Source: Collybia mongolica (taxonomy: Eukaryota > Basidiomycota > Agaricomycetes > Agaricales > Clitocybaceae). Taken from it: a DNA stretch of 45,464 nt. The notes below the pieces were generated by a model. The model saw only the letters and a list, made by a program, of their open reading frames with translations. It was not told where the DNA came from and made no database searches. Of the stretch, positions 1 through 9,834 are shown piece after piece. How positions within the stretch are numbered: position 1 is the stretch's first letter; each line of letters begins with the position of its first letter. Position numbers and translations under genes: made by a program. The DNA lies in the NCBI GenBank assembly GCA_013420905.1, contig JAAXNY010000026.1, forward strand, positions 1-45,464, in the 5' to 3' direction.

Positions 1-262
1 GGAGCAGGGATAGCAGGGATGGGCAGGGATTGGGAGTAGGGATGGGCAGGGATGGGAGCAGGGATGAGCATGAGCAGGGATTGGGAGTAGGATGGGCAGG
101 GATTGGAGGGGATGAGGATGGGAGTATGAGCAGGGATGAGCAGTGGATTGGGCGTTAGGATGCGGCAGGGATTGGGAGCAGGGATGAGCAGGGATGAGCA
201 GGGATTGGGCGCAGGGAACTGAGCAGAGATGAGCAGGGATTGGGAGTAGGATGAGAGACAGA
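1..262. repeat. G-rich degenerate minisatellite
   Basis: Tandem 10-12 bp units built from GGGAT, GAGCA and TGGGAGTAGG run from the first base to about 262. Units vary in length and order, for example GGGATGAGCA and GGGATTGGGAGTA. No coding potential is visible. The array is probably longer to the left of the window. It resembles the G-rich minisatellites common in fungal subtelomeres; function unknown. Confidence 0.9.
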
Positions 263-279
263 TGGAATTCCCTTTCCAT

Positions 280-900
280 CATAGGTACAGTTCATTCAAC
301 TTTATCCTACTACCATTGTACTCTGAGTCTATCATGTCTACTTTCTTGAATAAACATACTAGCACATGAGGTTCGACGAACCTCGCATCCTTGAGTCCAT
401 GTTCCCTAATGCCACAATAGGCTGATGAGGATAAAAGTGAAGAGTCTAAGAGTTTGGCATTGCAAGCCTCAGCTCGCTCTATTTTATCACTACTATTGAC
501 CATCACATCAGAGCCCACCAAATGAATTTTCTTGATAACAACAACAATTCTGGTGTGTGAGGTTCGTCGAACCTCACATTTACTTCTGAGTCTATCATGC
601 CTACTCTCTTGAACAAACATACTAGCACATGAGGTTCGACGAACCTCACATCCTTGAGTCCATGTTCCCAAATGCCTCAATAGGCTGATGAGGATAAAAA
701 TGAAGAGTCTAAGAAGTTTGGCATTGTAAGCCTCGGCTCGCCTCTATTTTATTACTACTATTGATCATCAATCAGAGCCCACCAAATGCAATTTCTTGAT
801 AACAATTCTGGTGTGTGAGGTTCGTCGAACCTCGCGTTTCCGAGTAACAACACTTCCAAATGCTCCAATAGATGCGAGGTTCCACGAACCTCACATTTTG
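280..900. repeat. 263-bp tandem duplication carrying 17-bp palindromes
   Basis: Two diverged copies of a unit with a period of about 263 bp lie here (compare 368-384 with 631-647, and 559-575 with 817-833). Each unit carries two copies of the palindrome GAGGTTCGWCGAACCTC, and a fifth variant with a CCACG centre lies at 876-892. Text between palindromes is also duplicated, including the 'ctgatgaggataaaa' stretch near 422 and 683. Open frames here run through the repeats and I do not believe they are genes. Confidence 0.8.
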
Positions 901-2040
901 TTCACTGGTGTTTGCTGGTGATGAGAGAGACTATGAGACGAGACTCTATGAGCCTCGCTTCGAACGCGAGAAAACCGGGGATGATGTGTTTGGTTGGTTG
1001 GTTGGTTTGGTTAGAACTGACCGTCTGACGGTCCAATGCGAAGCCATGAAGAATACAGCAGTAACAACTAAGAAACCTAATTAGACGACAAAGTGTGGCG
1101 CGGGCAGAGCTCAGTGATCCTCGAAATCAACTTTGTGGAATGCAATTCTAGGTGATAGACACCACCTTGACAATTCTATCTGAGGTCAGAAGACTCGAGT
1201 ACACCAATAGCCCTAAGTAATGATGAGATAACTAACTAGAATAATAGCAGATCACCGAAGGGTGGAATGAGTTTTGATGAGCCTCGAGAATGGCACACCT
1301 GGAACTCGATAACGAGTGGCCAATCCCGTTTGATAACCTACTCAACCTACTCACATTATTTGAACCCGGGCGCAATCTTTGATCAGCTGTTCGTACATGG
1401 GATATCCTCGCCAGTAGAACCGGGAATTTTTACACTAACTCAATACCTCGCGTGAGATAGGCGAGGTTCGTCGAGCCTCACATTTACTCACCTGAGCTGC
1501 TGCGACTAGGGGTGGCTGGTTTGGTTATGTTGGTTCGGTCGTGCCTCGGGACATTTGTGGGCCTTATTCAATGACCGAAGATGAGACTTGTCGAGCCTCG
1601 CACAATATGCATACCTCCCGTGCGATAACACCAAGGATGAAAGCGAGGTTCGTGGAACCTCGCGTTCTGCTCATTTTGTAACTGTAAATTGCAGGACTTC
1701 AGTTCGACAATGCTCATAAGACTCACCTTTTTATCGCACAGCCGGGAGCAGTATTCAGTCTTGTTCTTTTGATTATTCTGGTTGACGAAGAGCCAAGGTC
1801 GAACTGAACAAGATGCAGGTATTAGTGTGATGCAATTAAATATTAGAAGTATCTATTATCGCCAAGAAACACTATCAAAAAATACTAGACTACAAGATTA
1901 TATACAAATGGAAGGTAGGTAGAGTAATTACATTGAATAGACAACGGCGGCTCAATCGGCCAGCCAACCAAAATGAATAGCAAGAGCGGGACGGGCGCAA
2001 ATAGGGCCTACCCGAAATTAGACTACTAAAACGATCAGAA
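901..2040. other. No gene seen; scattered palindrome variants
   Basis: I see no convincing coding sequence. Diverged copies of the palindrome lie at 1463-1479 (GAGCCTC in the right half) and 1644-1660 (centre GTG), with a poorer one near 1584. The short open frames here (872-1084, 1267-1455) have no recognisable features. Confidence 0.5.
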
Positions 2041-2052
2041 TGAAAGACTTAC

Positions 2053-2427
2053 AGGCCATTCTATCATCGTTCTCACCCATGGTCGGCAGGTTGAAGACGC
2101 ATTTCTGTATTTAAGTTGTGTAAGTTAGCTGTCTGCGAAGGGGATTCGACTTACCTGGCAGTACCATAAGCGACGGCACGTACAAGTGAGGAGATGCGGT
2201 TCGCGAGGGCTGGATCTTCGAGACAGATCTTGAAGGACTTAGACGAGGAGGGGGTGGGCAAATCAAGTCAACTCACCGGGCACATAGTGTCCTCGCGCCA
2301 GTGAGGATCCTATGTACTATAAGGCCGAAGCAAGAAGCGAAGAAACAAAACTTACCGACGCCTCATCCTCGAAGAAACGCTCGACCAACCGCGATGCCGG
2401 AAGACCTGCTCGGCGAACGGACTCCAT
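2053..2427 (-). CDS. Small four-exon gene, unknown product (partial or short)
   Basis: Predicted from splice signals, not from one long frame. Reading the minus strand, exons are 2427-2356 (24 codons from an ATG), 2309-2277 (a 33-nt micro-exon), 2237-2155 and 2104-2053. The introns (46, 39 and 50 nt) start GTAAGT, GTGAGT and GTAAGT and end in AG. The 50-nt intron has a GCTAAC branch site. The frame stays open across all junctions and gives a charged, helical-looking product of about 80 residues, including the segment ERFFEDEAS. A further upstream exon (2577-2480, its own ATG) may be a leader. The last exon runs into another GTAAGT at 2052, so the 3' end is not fixed. It lies downstream, in the minus direction, of an A-block copy (3430-4010). 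No family recognised. Confidence 0.35.
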
Positions 2428-2639
2428 AAGAATCTCAAAGGGAATGAGTTACGCGATGCTCGATATGAAGAGAACGTACCTTGTGAATCCTTTCCCGAGA
2501 AAAAACACCAAGGAACGCCGGCGGGAGGGCAGACGGAGAGACGAAACCCACGTTATACCGCGCGAGATGATAGGCATGGAAGTGGTGGTGGTGGGACAAG
2601 AGAGTGAGGTTGATTGAATTATAAGACCGCTTGAAGTGA

Positions 2640-3429
2640 AGTATAAAGTTTGTTAGCAGAGGTTGCGTCGTGTGCGAAAAAAAAAACAGAAGCTATTCGA
2701 AAGTTAGGGACTCACTGTAATATGGTGGTCAGGGTTAAGAAAGACGGAGTAGTCACCTTAGCAAATAGAGATCTTCAAGTGAGCTATATGCTGAGGAAAA
2801 ATGCCTTCTTTTAGATTAAGCCGCCAAACCTTCGTGTGAGATATGACATCCCCAATACCTGCAGTATATCTCTCCGCGGAATCTTTTACACATCGCATCG
2901 AGTAACCCTCTCCCCCGGGACAGAAACACCCTCAATCCCTCCCTTTATGGCTTCCGTGCACAAAGTTTCCGAACGTCGCGTACTGGCATTCCGCTGCCGA
3001 CTTCTCACTGCTATCCCTTACTTCCGGCTCACAATATCCACACCACCTGCCACGAGGGTTCCTGTTCGTCAGTGCTGTGCGCGGCGTTCTTCGGACTTCA
3101 TAAACTGAAATCCCGTAATCGTCACTCATCTCCTGGGCATCACTAGCCACGATGTTGACAGGGGTGCGATGACTTTCGAAAAGACACAACACCATATCTA
3201 TGTTATAGAGATGAAGTTCTAATTATGTTCACGAGTTCTAAATGGGAACGACAATTTATTTTTATTTTGCAGCGATGGTGACCGAATGGCTATCACGAAA
3301 CTGGGGAGGGGAAGTAAGTAGATAGTATGTGGGGCGGGAACGGATGTGGGTTTTTGGAATTAAGAGCGATCCTTGAATCTTGCGGATTATCGTCAAATGG
3401 TGTAGTAGATCGGCTGAGAACAATTTAGC
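2640..3429. other. No convincing gene
   Basis: An 87-codon minus-strand frame (3195-2932) and a 90-codon plus-strand frame overlap each other here. Neither has splice context, motifs or a second copy in the window, so I leave both uncalled. A poly-A run lies near 2680. Nothing else stands out. Confidence 0.4.
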
Positions 3430-4010
3430 TTGTACACGCTACGAGAAGAATGAGACGACTTACGACAGACGTGGAAGTTACAATTACAAGTAAAGCGCTC
3501 TGCGAAGCACAATGAGAGAAGTTAGAGCGGCAGGGGGACGCTGACCACCGGGACGAAGAGCAGCCAAGGAATGGAAACCTGACGGAGACCGTTAGCGATG
3601 CACGAGAGGACCATCGTCGCGGACGCACGGAGCTTCGACTGACCCCAGAGACAGTCCAACAGAAGGACGCTAGGTGACTCTCGAAAAGTTACGCGAGTAT
3701 GACCGAGTTCAGAGGGCCGCAAGCACAGGTGAGGCGCTCGAGAAAGAAGGAGTAGTGTCAGGAGCAAACCCCGTAACTCTACTATAGAACGATGAGAGAA
3801 GGTGGTATTGGGAGCAGGCCCCGCAACACCAGGTGGATCGTTGATGAAGCCGTTGTGGTGTGGTGAAAGGTTGGTGGGGATGAGGGTGGAAGGGAAGAAG
3901 TGACGAGAACGCGCCCAAAGAACAATTCAACAGTCAGGTGACAACTTATCGCCGAGATCACCGAGTCTGGAACACCGGCGGTCTATCGGTTCAATTATCG
4001 GACTCGTCAC
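3430..4010 (-). repeat. A-block copy L1 (promoter/leader-like module)
   Basis: Minus-strand copy of a block of roughly 300-600 bp found five times (also 8330-8960 minus, 20691-21308 plus, 27541-28155 plus, 32456-32756 plus). It begins, in sense, with a stretch reading GGAGCGGAACAGGTTGCGG and continues through a pyrimidine-rich segment and two motifs of the GGGGTTTGCTCCTG type. In the centre of the window the block sits directly in front of the 911-aa gene, so I infer a 5' leader or promoter module. This copy diverges from the others after about 3540. Confidence 0.7.
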
Positions 4011-5640
4011 TTGTTCCGCAACCTGTTCCGCTCCCACCACTACACAACGTACGGGGTCTGCTCCTGCGTCTGTCTTACACCCCTCGGATTACTACAGCGT
4101 ACGGGGTCTGCTCCTGCGCCTGTATCTCTTGTCGCCCGATTCCTCCATCCAAACTCGACACCCGAGGTTCGTCGAACCTCGCCGTTCTCGTGCATCGGGC
4201 CCACTCTAGCCCACGCAAACTCCTGCGCCTACTCAAAACTTCAACGTGGCCTGTCAAAAGGAACTTACCTCAGATGGACAAAGTTCGTCAAAAGAGTGTC
4301 TTCCTGCTCACTTTGACCAATTCTTTCGTGTAGATTTATATACAATCCCTCCCGCGCACCTACGACGCAACAACCGCCTGACCACCCGCGAAAACGGCTT
4401 GAGTGCCGACGTACACGTTTGACCTGAAGGCACAACGAGGTTCGTTGATCCTCAACCTCAACCCCACCAACGCATCCTCGGACCAATGCTAACTCGTTTC
4501 TTTAGGCGCGTATACGCGAGGTTCGTCGAACATCATGTTTCCGCCCCTCCATAGCTGACATTTGACCCCCGCCGAAAAGCCACTTGACGAAGCGTACTCT
4601 CAACCGATTTCAGGGCCAAACGAAGTTGTACGGTCAGTGTCTCTGTCCGTGAAATAATCGCCACCTCAGTACTAATGCAATTCTCTCGTAGAATCCTGTA
4701 TACCCGAGGTTCCTCGAACCTCGCCTTTCTCGTTTTCATCGCGTCTGATCCCCGCCGGCACTCTTAGGAGTCTACTGTGCAGGGATCAACCTGCCATCTT
4801 CCACATCCCAAATATCAAAGAAACCAGTATATAAGGCTTGGAACATCAAGCCGTCGGGTCGCGACGCTCACTCCCTTCTGGAACAGGAACCTCCCCACTC
4901 ACAATCCCACCCCAGCCGATACCCAACGTACGGAATTTCCTCCTACGTTTCTCTTCTTTATTCGAGCAGACGCAGCGCACGGGGATTTCTCCTGCGCTTA
5001 TAGTCCTTCGCCTCAAACATACGAATCATTGTTTCTAGCAGGCAAGGTTCGTCGAACCTCAACTTTCCCGAGCGTTTACACAGGGCTGGCATCTGATCTT
5101 CGCCGAAAAGCCGCTTGACGACGTAGCGTGCTCATCGATTTGAGGCCAAAACCAAGTTATACGGTCAGTGCCTCTGCCTGCGAGATCATTGCCATCTCAG
5201 TACTGACCCGGTTCCCCTCGTGAAGTCCTGTATACCCGAGGTTCCTCGAACCTCGCCTTTCTCGTGTAACGGGGTCTGATCCCCACCGGCACTCTCTCAA
5301 GTCTACTGCGCAAGGATCAACTCGTCCCCTTCCACATCCCAAATATTCAAAGAATCCAATTTACAAGGCCTTGGCTCCCTCCTGGAATAAAAAACTACCC
5401 ACTCCGCAATCCCACTCCAGCCAATGCGCAACGTACGGAGTTTCCTCCTGCGTTTTTTTCTCCACTTTGAATGGAGGCCGCGTACGGCGGTTTCTCCTGC
5501 GCCTTCCTTCCTCCAACTCAGATGTCCAAATACCTGATCACCGTCGTAAACAACAGCTTGATTGACCGCGTACATACGTGCGAGGTTCGTCGAACCTCCC
5601 TGTGTCTCTAGCTTGTACTGACTCACTTTAATAGAATGCT
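4011..5640. repeat. Composite repeat array, left arm (L1)
   Basis: Array of ~0.5 kb units in inverted orientation relative to 30850-32455. Each unit combines the 17-bp palindrome (4164, 4518 degenerate, 4706, 5044, 5238, 5582), paired copies of GTACGGGGTCTGCTCCTGCG or a close variant (near 4048, 4099, 4931, 4975, 5430, 5480), and a conserved spacer containing CCAAATATTCAAAGAA. Two palindrome classes alternate: a W centre (CGTCG) and an asymmetric centre (CCTCG). The open frames here run through repeats and are not called as genes. Confidence 0.8.
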
Positions 5641-5850
5641 CGATCCCGTTTGATGATATCTATGACCGCGCGCTACCTGGCATGACCCTAAACTCCAGAA
5701 ATCTGGCCTGAGATAGAACAGGTTGCGAAACAAAAAGTCATAGTTGTGTTTGAGTACATGGGTAGACTAGTAAACTCGTAACAATGGAATTGATATCATA
5801 TTACTGCGGTGGCAGCCAAAACGGCTTGCCGGAACATCCTCAGGATCCAC

Positions 5851-6352
5851 TTAAGACTTTCCCGAGAGCAGGCCATACATCTCTGAACGACTTGTCATAA
5901 TCGAACAAGAGGAGTCGAGTGATACGACGCACCTTTGCCCTTTCTTTTATCGAGGAAAGCGTCCATCGAGGATTTCTTCTCACGCACTAGAGAAGACAAA
6001 ACCATGTCTGCTGTATCCGTCACCAAGAAGGTATAGGTAACGACAGTCTCTTCCTGGGGTTGTCGGAGCGCTCTGCCGATAACCTGGTGTTCTTCCTGAG
6101 CACCCCAGGGTTGGTCCTACGAAGGAGCTTAGCACATCAAATACCGGCCGCAGAATTCACAAGAAAAATAATTACCGTGGCAACAGCGAGATCGGTTTCT
6201 CGTGTCCAACCCTCGGGAAGGAGGGAATCGTCATCCGGAAACAGCCCATGCTTCACACCAGTATTACGCTGCCAGCGAGGGTATCCCCAGGGCGCGCCGT
6301 CGTGCATGACGTTCAGCTGGGTGAGTGTGCCGTGAACTATATGGCTAGGCAT
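5851..6352 (-). CDS. Mini-SNF2 gene, left-arm copy (135 aa, three exons)
   Basis: Internally deleted copy of the SNF2 ATPase gene at 14317-19432. Minus-strand exons are 6352-6161, 6116-5933 and 5882-5851 (192+184+32 nt = 136 codons with stop). Exon 1 keeps the parental N-terminus (about 49 residues, to GWTRET), then jumps in frame to the end of motif V. Exon 2 carries the motif VI stretch QVIGRALRQPQ. Exon 3 ends at an early TAA. The Walker A and DEAH boxes are gone, so it cannot be an ATPase. The first 5' splice site is GTGAAT, weaker than the parental GTGAGT. A TATA-like TATAAAA (about 6453-6459) lies upstream as in the parent. The matching copy at 30128-30635 has the same structure and an open frame despite many substitutions. 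It could be a dominant-negative-type protein or a decaying relic. Confidence 0.55.
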
Positions 6353-7500
6353 ATTTTGAGCAAAGTGAGTGAGCGGTGTGGAGGTCGGAGGGGCAAGTCT
6401 GGAGGTCCAAATACTACGAGGTGAATGACGAATATCCTTTCACCCCTCACCTTTTTATACAGAAAAGAGATCGTAATAATACTGTATATAGTCCGAAAGA
6501 GTTTACATGAAAAATATCAGTTACACTATAACGGAATGTAGCCAAGAGAAAACTCAAGCCCCCCAAAAAACTCCACCAGACAAATATGACGTTTGAGGAG
6601 GCGGCATTAACACCTGGATCCATGTTTCAGAAGGCAAAATTAGATTAGCAGCGGATGCAGTATACCTCATTCGAGACTCTTGGTTGTTTATGCTTCAGGA
6701 ACATATGGAAGATTTCGAGACCAACTAACTAGAAGGAAATAATCAGATATCCATAAGAAGGAAAGCAAAAGAAACTTACGTAGAGTTGAGGAAACGGCCC
6801 GTGGAGCTTAAGAATGGAATTCGTATGATACTCCAATAACTAGGAAGCATATCATAAGACAAAACTGACGGGGATTTAGGAACGCAAGCAGGACACTCAC
6901 TGGTAAGGTGACCAGATGTATCTGGAGAAGTCGTTAGGCTAGACATTTGTTCAAGTGTATTTATCGAAGCCGTATGCGCATGCAAGAGATGTATAGCGGC
7001 ATCAAGCAAGTCACCAAGGTCACAGACGCAGGAGAGCTCCCCGTACGTTGTTAAACCAAACCAGACTCAGGAGTAACCCCCGTAAGTCGATCTAAGGCAA
7101 GTGGCTACAGTTTTTGCGAAAGTGGAGCAGCTCGGACGCAATGAAGACGGTAAGAATGGGGAGAGGAATTTTTTTGTCAATTATTTGTTGATCGTATGAT
7201 TCTTGTTTGTTTGGATAGCCGGTGCGGCGTTTCGAACTCCACACTTCTCCAATATTGCATCCTTCGCACTAGGACTCTTAGTGGTAAACTGGCCCGCATC
7301 TGCGTACGGGGTTTGCTCCTACGCAGGATAGTGCAACATGTGGGGTTTGCTCCTGTGTATGCATTTGGGATGTCATTCTCGTTGATGACAGTCGTCCCTC
7401 CCAAGCATGCATTATCTTGGCCAGTAAGTCAGTACCTCATCTTGCCGAAACGCCCCTTCTAATTCTGTAGTAAATGGCACGGATTTACAGACCGCCCGCC
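6353..7500 (-). other. Duplicated upstream region of the SNF2 gene (left arm)
   Basis: Inverted copy of the region in front of the intact SNF2 gene (13200-14316) and of 29030-30127. It includes the TATA-like box near 6453-6459 and a frame of about 77 codons at 7009-6776 that recurs in all three copies (see 13659-13900). Motifs of the GGGGTTTGCTCCTG and CGTACGGGGAGCTCTCCTGC type lie near 7040-7065 and 7301-7355. No other gene is seen. Confidence 0.7.
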
Positions 7501-7837
7501 GAATCGTCTCCACACCGGCCTCCTTCGTGAGACTCATTATGGACCTCAGGGCCATGCGCTCGTTGATGGCAAGTACAATGATTCGAGCAGAATGTTACTA
7601 TGTCTGTTAAAGCTCCGTTTCCGTGTTAGTTTTAGTCGCGCTCTATTACAGCAGACCTCCGCGCGAGGTTCGACGAACCACGGATTATCATTTCATCCCC
7701 ATACTTCGCAGGCCATTCCGCCACTGTCTCCGACGACGGTACATCTGTACAACGACCCTTGGTACGGGACTGGGGACGGTAATGAGACATCGGGGACCCT
7801 GGGATGTAATTGACGGAGTCTGGAAGGGAACGGTCTG

Positions 7838-8127
7838 ATGTTTAGGGCTCGCAGGCGCAACAGACAATCAGCGTTCACAAGTAAGATGCTTACCCAGTGG
7901 CATGTTCGCTACCTTTCAACAAAACCGCCTCTACTACGACTCAACTAGCAGGCACGGCACCTAGTATGTGGACCTCGATGTCGGGCTGGGCTCTCCATGG
8001 GGTAATAGCCTAGCCTGGGGAAACGATTCGCACTGTGACATAGTTGACTGAGCGGGAAGCCAGAAATATCACGCGTTTGAACAGTGCAAAGTATGTGCGA
8101 GACCTAGTGTCTCATCTTCCCGCCGTC
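7838..8127 (+). pseudogene. Broken fragment of the 871-aa gene (left arm)
   Basis: Plus-strand sequence matching the middle of the minus-strand gene at 9835-12500 (parental region about 11440-11900). It starts at the equivalent of MFRARRRN and runs to the HLPAVSG region, with an internal deletion and several stops, for example in the stretches corresponding to GTWYVDVG and DMVQES. The neighbouring palindrome variant at about 7667 belongs to a separate shared block. The right-arm counterpart is 28354-28645. It is a relic with no coding capacity. Confidence 0.75.
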
Positions 8128-8326
8128 TTATAATACGCCGTGTATATCTCGGAACCAACCAACATGTCGCGTTTGGATCACCTTTAGGGTTGCGTGGGGA
8201 AGGCGACGAAGTATGAATGGGAGGCTACGACTATATGGCGAGACTATGAGCCCCAATTAATTGTGTTACATGGCGTGGCAAGTGAACTTATGGCAGTCGG
8301 TGTCACTCGAAGTTCCGATCGTTCAT
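8128..8326 (-). pseudogene. Broken 5' end of the 911-aa gene (left arm)
   Basis: Minus-strand copy of the first ~65 codons of the gene at 21309-24044. The start (ATGAACGATCGG) is kept, but codon 8 is TGA where the intact gene has CGA. The copy stops at the equivalent of the segment SEIYMAYY and is joined directly to the 871-gene fragment. The right-arm copy at 28156-28353 carries the same stop and the same joint, so both arms descend from one damaged ancestor. Confidence 0.75.
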
Positions 8327-8329
8327 ATT

Positions 8330-8960
8330 GTAACGTATTGTTGATTTATTGTACAAAGGGCCGCAATATGAACTAGATACTTGCTGAGTGTAACGAAGCC
8401 GGTGCTACGAATCGACTGGCGAGCACGACGAAGGGAAGCCAAGCAAAAATAAATGGAAACCTGAGGGAGACTGTTAGCTATGCATGACAGGATAATCGTC
8501 ACGGACGTACGGAGCTCCAACTGACCCGAAACCTTTTCTATGAATGACCGAGAATCCTCAGGGGCAGTCCAAGGGAAGAGCGCTAGGTAACCCTTGAAAA
8601 GTTACGCGAGTATGACCGAGTTCAGAGGGCCGCAAGCACAGGTGAGGCGTCGAGGAGGAAGGAGTAGTGTCAGGAGCAAACCCCGCAACTCTACTGTAGA
8701 ACGAAGAGAGAAGATGGTATTGGGAGCAGGCCCCGCAACACCAAGTGGATCGTTGTTGAGGTCGTCGTGGTGTGGTGAAAGGTCGGTGGGGATGGGGTGG
8801 AAAGGAAGAAGTGACGAAAACGCGCCCAAAGAACAATTCAACAGTCAGGTGACAACTTATCGCCGAGATCACCGAGTCTGGAACACCGGCGGTCTATCGG
8901 TTCAATTATCGGACTCGTCACTTGTTCCGCAACCTGTTCCGCTCCCACCACTACACAACG
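8330..8960 (-). repeat. A-block copy L2
   Basis: Minus-strand A-block directly in front of the broken 911-type fragment, matching the arrangement at 20691-21308. Very close in sequence to the copies at 20691 and 32456. It contains the GTTGCGGGGTTTGCTCCTG and GTTGCGGGGCCTGCTCCC motif pair and a sense frame that spells a conserved stretch beginning MELRTSV, read at about 8520-8323. Confidence 0.7.
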
Positions 8961-9760
8961 TACGGGGTCTGCTCCTGCGTCTGTCTTACACCCCTCGGAT
9001 TACTACAGCGTACGGGGTCTGCTCCTGCGCCTGTATCTCTTGTCGCCTGATTCCTCCATCCAAACTCGACACCCGAGGTTCGTCGAACCTCGCCTGTTCT
9101 CGTGCATCGGGGCCCACTCCAGCCCACACAAACTCCTGCGCCTACTCAAAAACTCAACTTCGCCTGTAAAGAGAGACATACTCACACCGTATGACAAGGT
9201 TCATTAACTGAGCATCGTCTCGCTCATGCTGACCCACTCTATCACTTAGGTTCTATATACAATCCCAACCGTGCACCTACGACGCAACAACCGCCTGACC
9301 ACCCGCGAAAACGGCTTGAGTCCCGACGTACTCATTTGACCTGAAGGCACAACGAGGTTCGTTGATCCTCAGCCCCATCAACGCATCCTCGGACCAATGC
9401 TAACTCGTTTCTTTAGGCACGTATACGCGAGGTTCGTCGAACAACATGTTTCCGCCCCTCCATGGCTGACATCTGACCCCCGCCGAAAAGCCACGTATAT
9501 CAACCAGTACATCAGACTTGGAACATTGAGCCGTCGAGGGCTCACTCCCCTTTGGAATAGGAACCTTTCAGTCCCCAATCCCACTCCAGCCGATACCCAA
9601 CGTACGGAGTTTCCTCCTGCTTTTCTCCCTTTATTTTCGAGCAGAGGCAGCGTACCGGGATTCCTCCTGCGAATGTATTCCTTCGATTCGTCCTGTACCA
9701 TGCTATTATCATTGTACTTTGTGCCGGTTCGTCTTATTGCAGATCTTGCAATCGAGCAAA
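8961..9760. repeat. Composite repeat array, left arm (L2)
   Basis: Shorter array of the same kind as 4011-5640, with palindromes at 9075-9091 (perfect) and about 9428 (right half degraded), and GTACGGGGTCTGCTCC motifs near 8950, 9010, 9601 and 9650. Relative to the matching array at 26530-27540 it lacks a few hundred bases after the GCCGAAAAGCCAC stretch (about 9482-9494). No gene is seen. Confidence 0.75.
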
Positions 9761-9834
9761 ACGAGGTGTCATAGTATATTTAAAACATATTAATGCGTAG
9801 AAAAAGCGGATGCTAATACGAATACAAGAAGTAC

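Noticed and set aside
422..450. CTGATGAGGATAAAA resembling a hammerhead core (also near 683)
   Set aside because: There is no GAAA after a helix II and no pairing partners for helices I and III. It is just part of the 263-bp duplication.
279..680. 133-codon minus-strand frame
   Set aside because: It runs through two tandem units and their palindromes; the repeated residues (EVRRTS, FVEPHV) come from the palindrome.
2932..3195. 87-codon minus-strand frame as a gene
   Set aside because: It overlaps a similar-length plus-strand frame, and there is no second copy, motif or splice context.
8594..9169. 191-codon plus-strand frame
   Set aside because: It is antisense to an A-block and crosses into the repeat array. 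The same text at 20443-20922 is in a different gene context. It looks like chance openness in GC-rich repeats.
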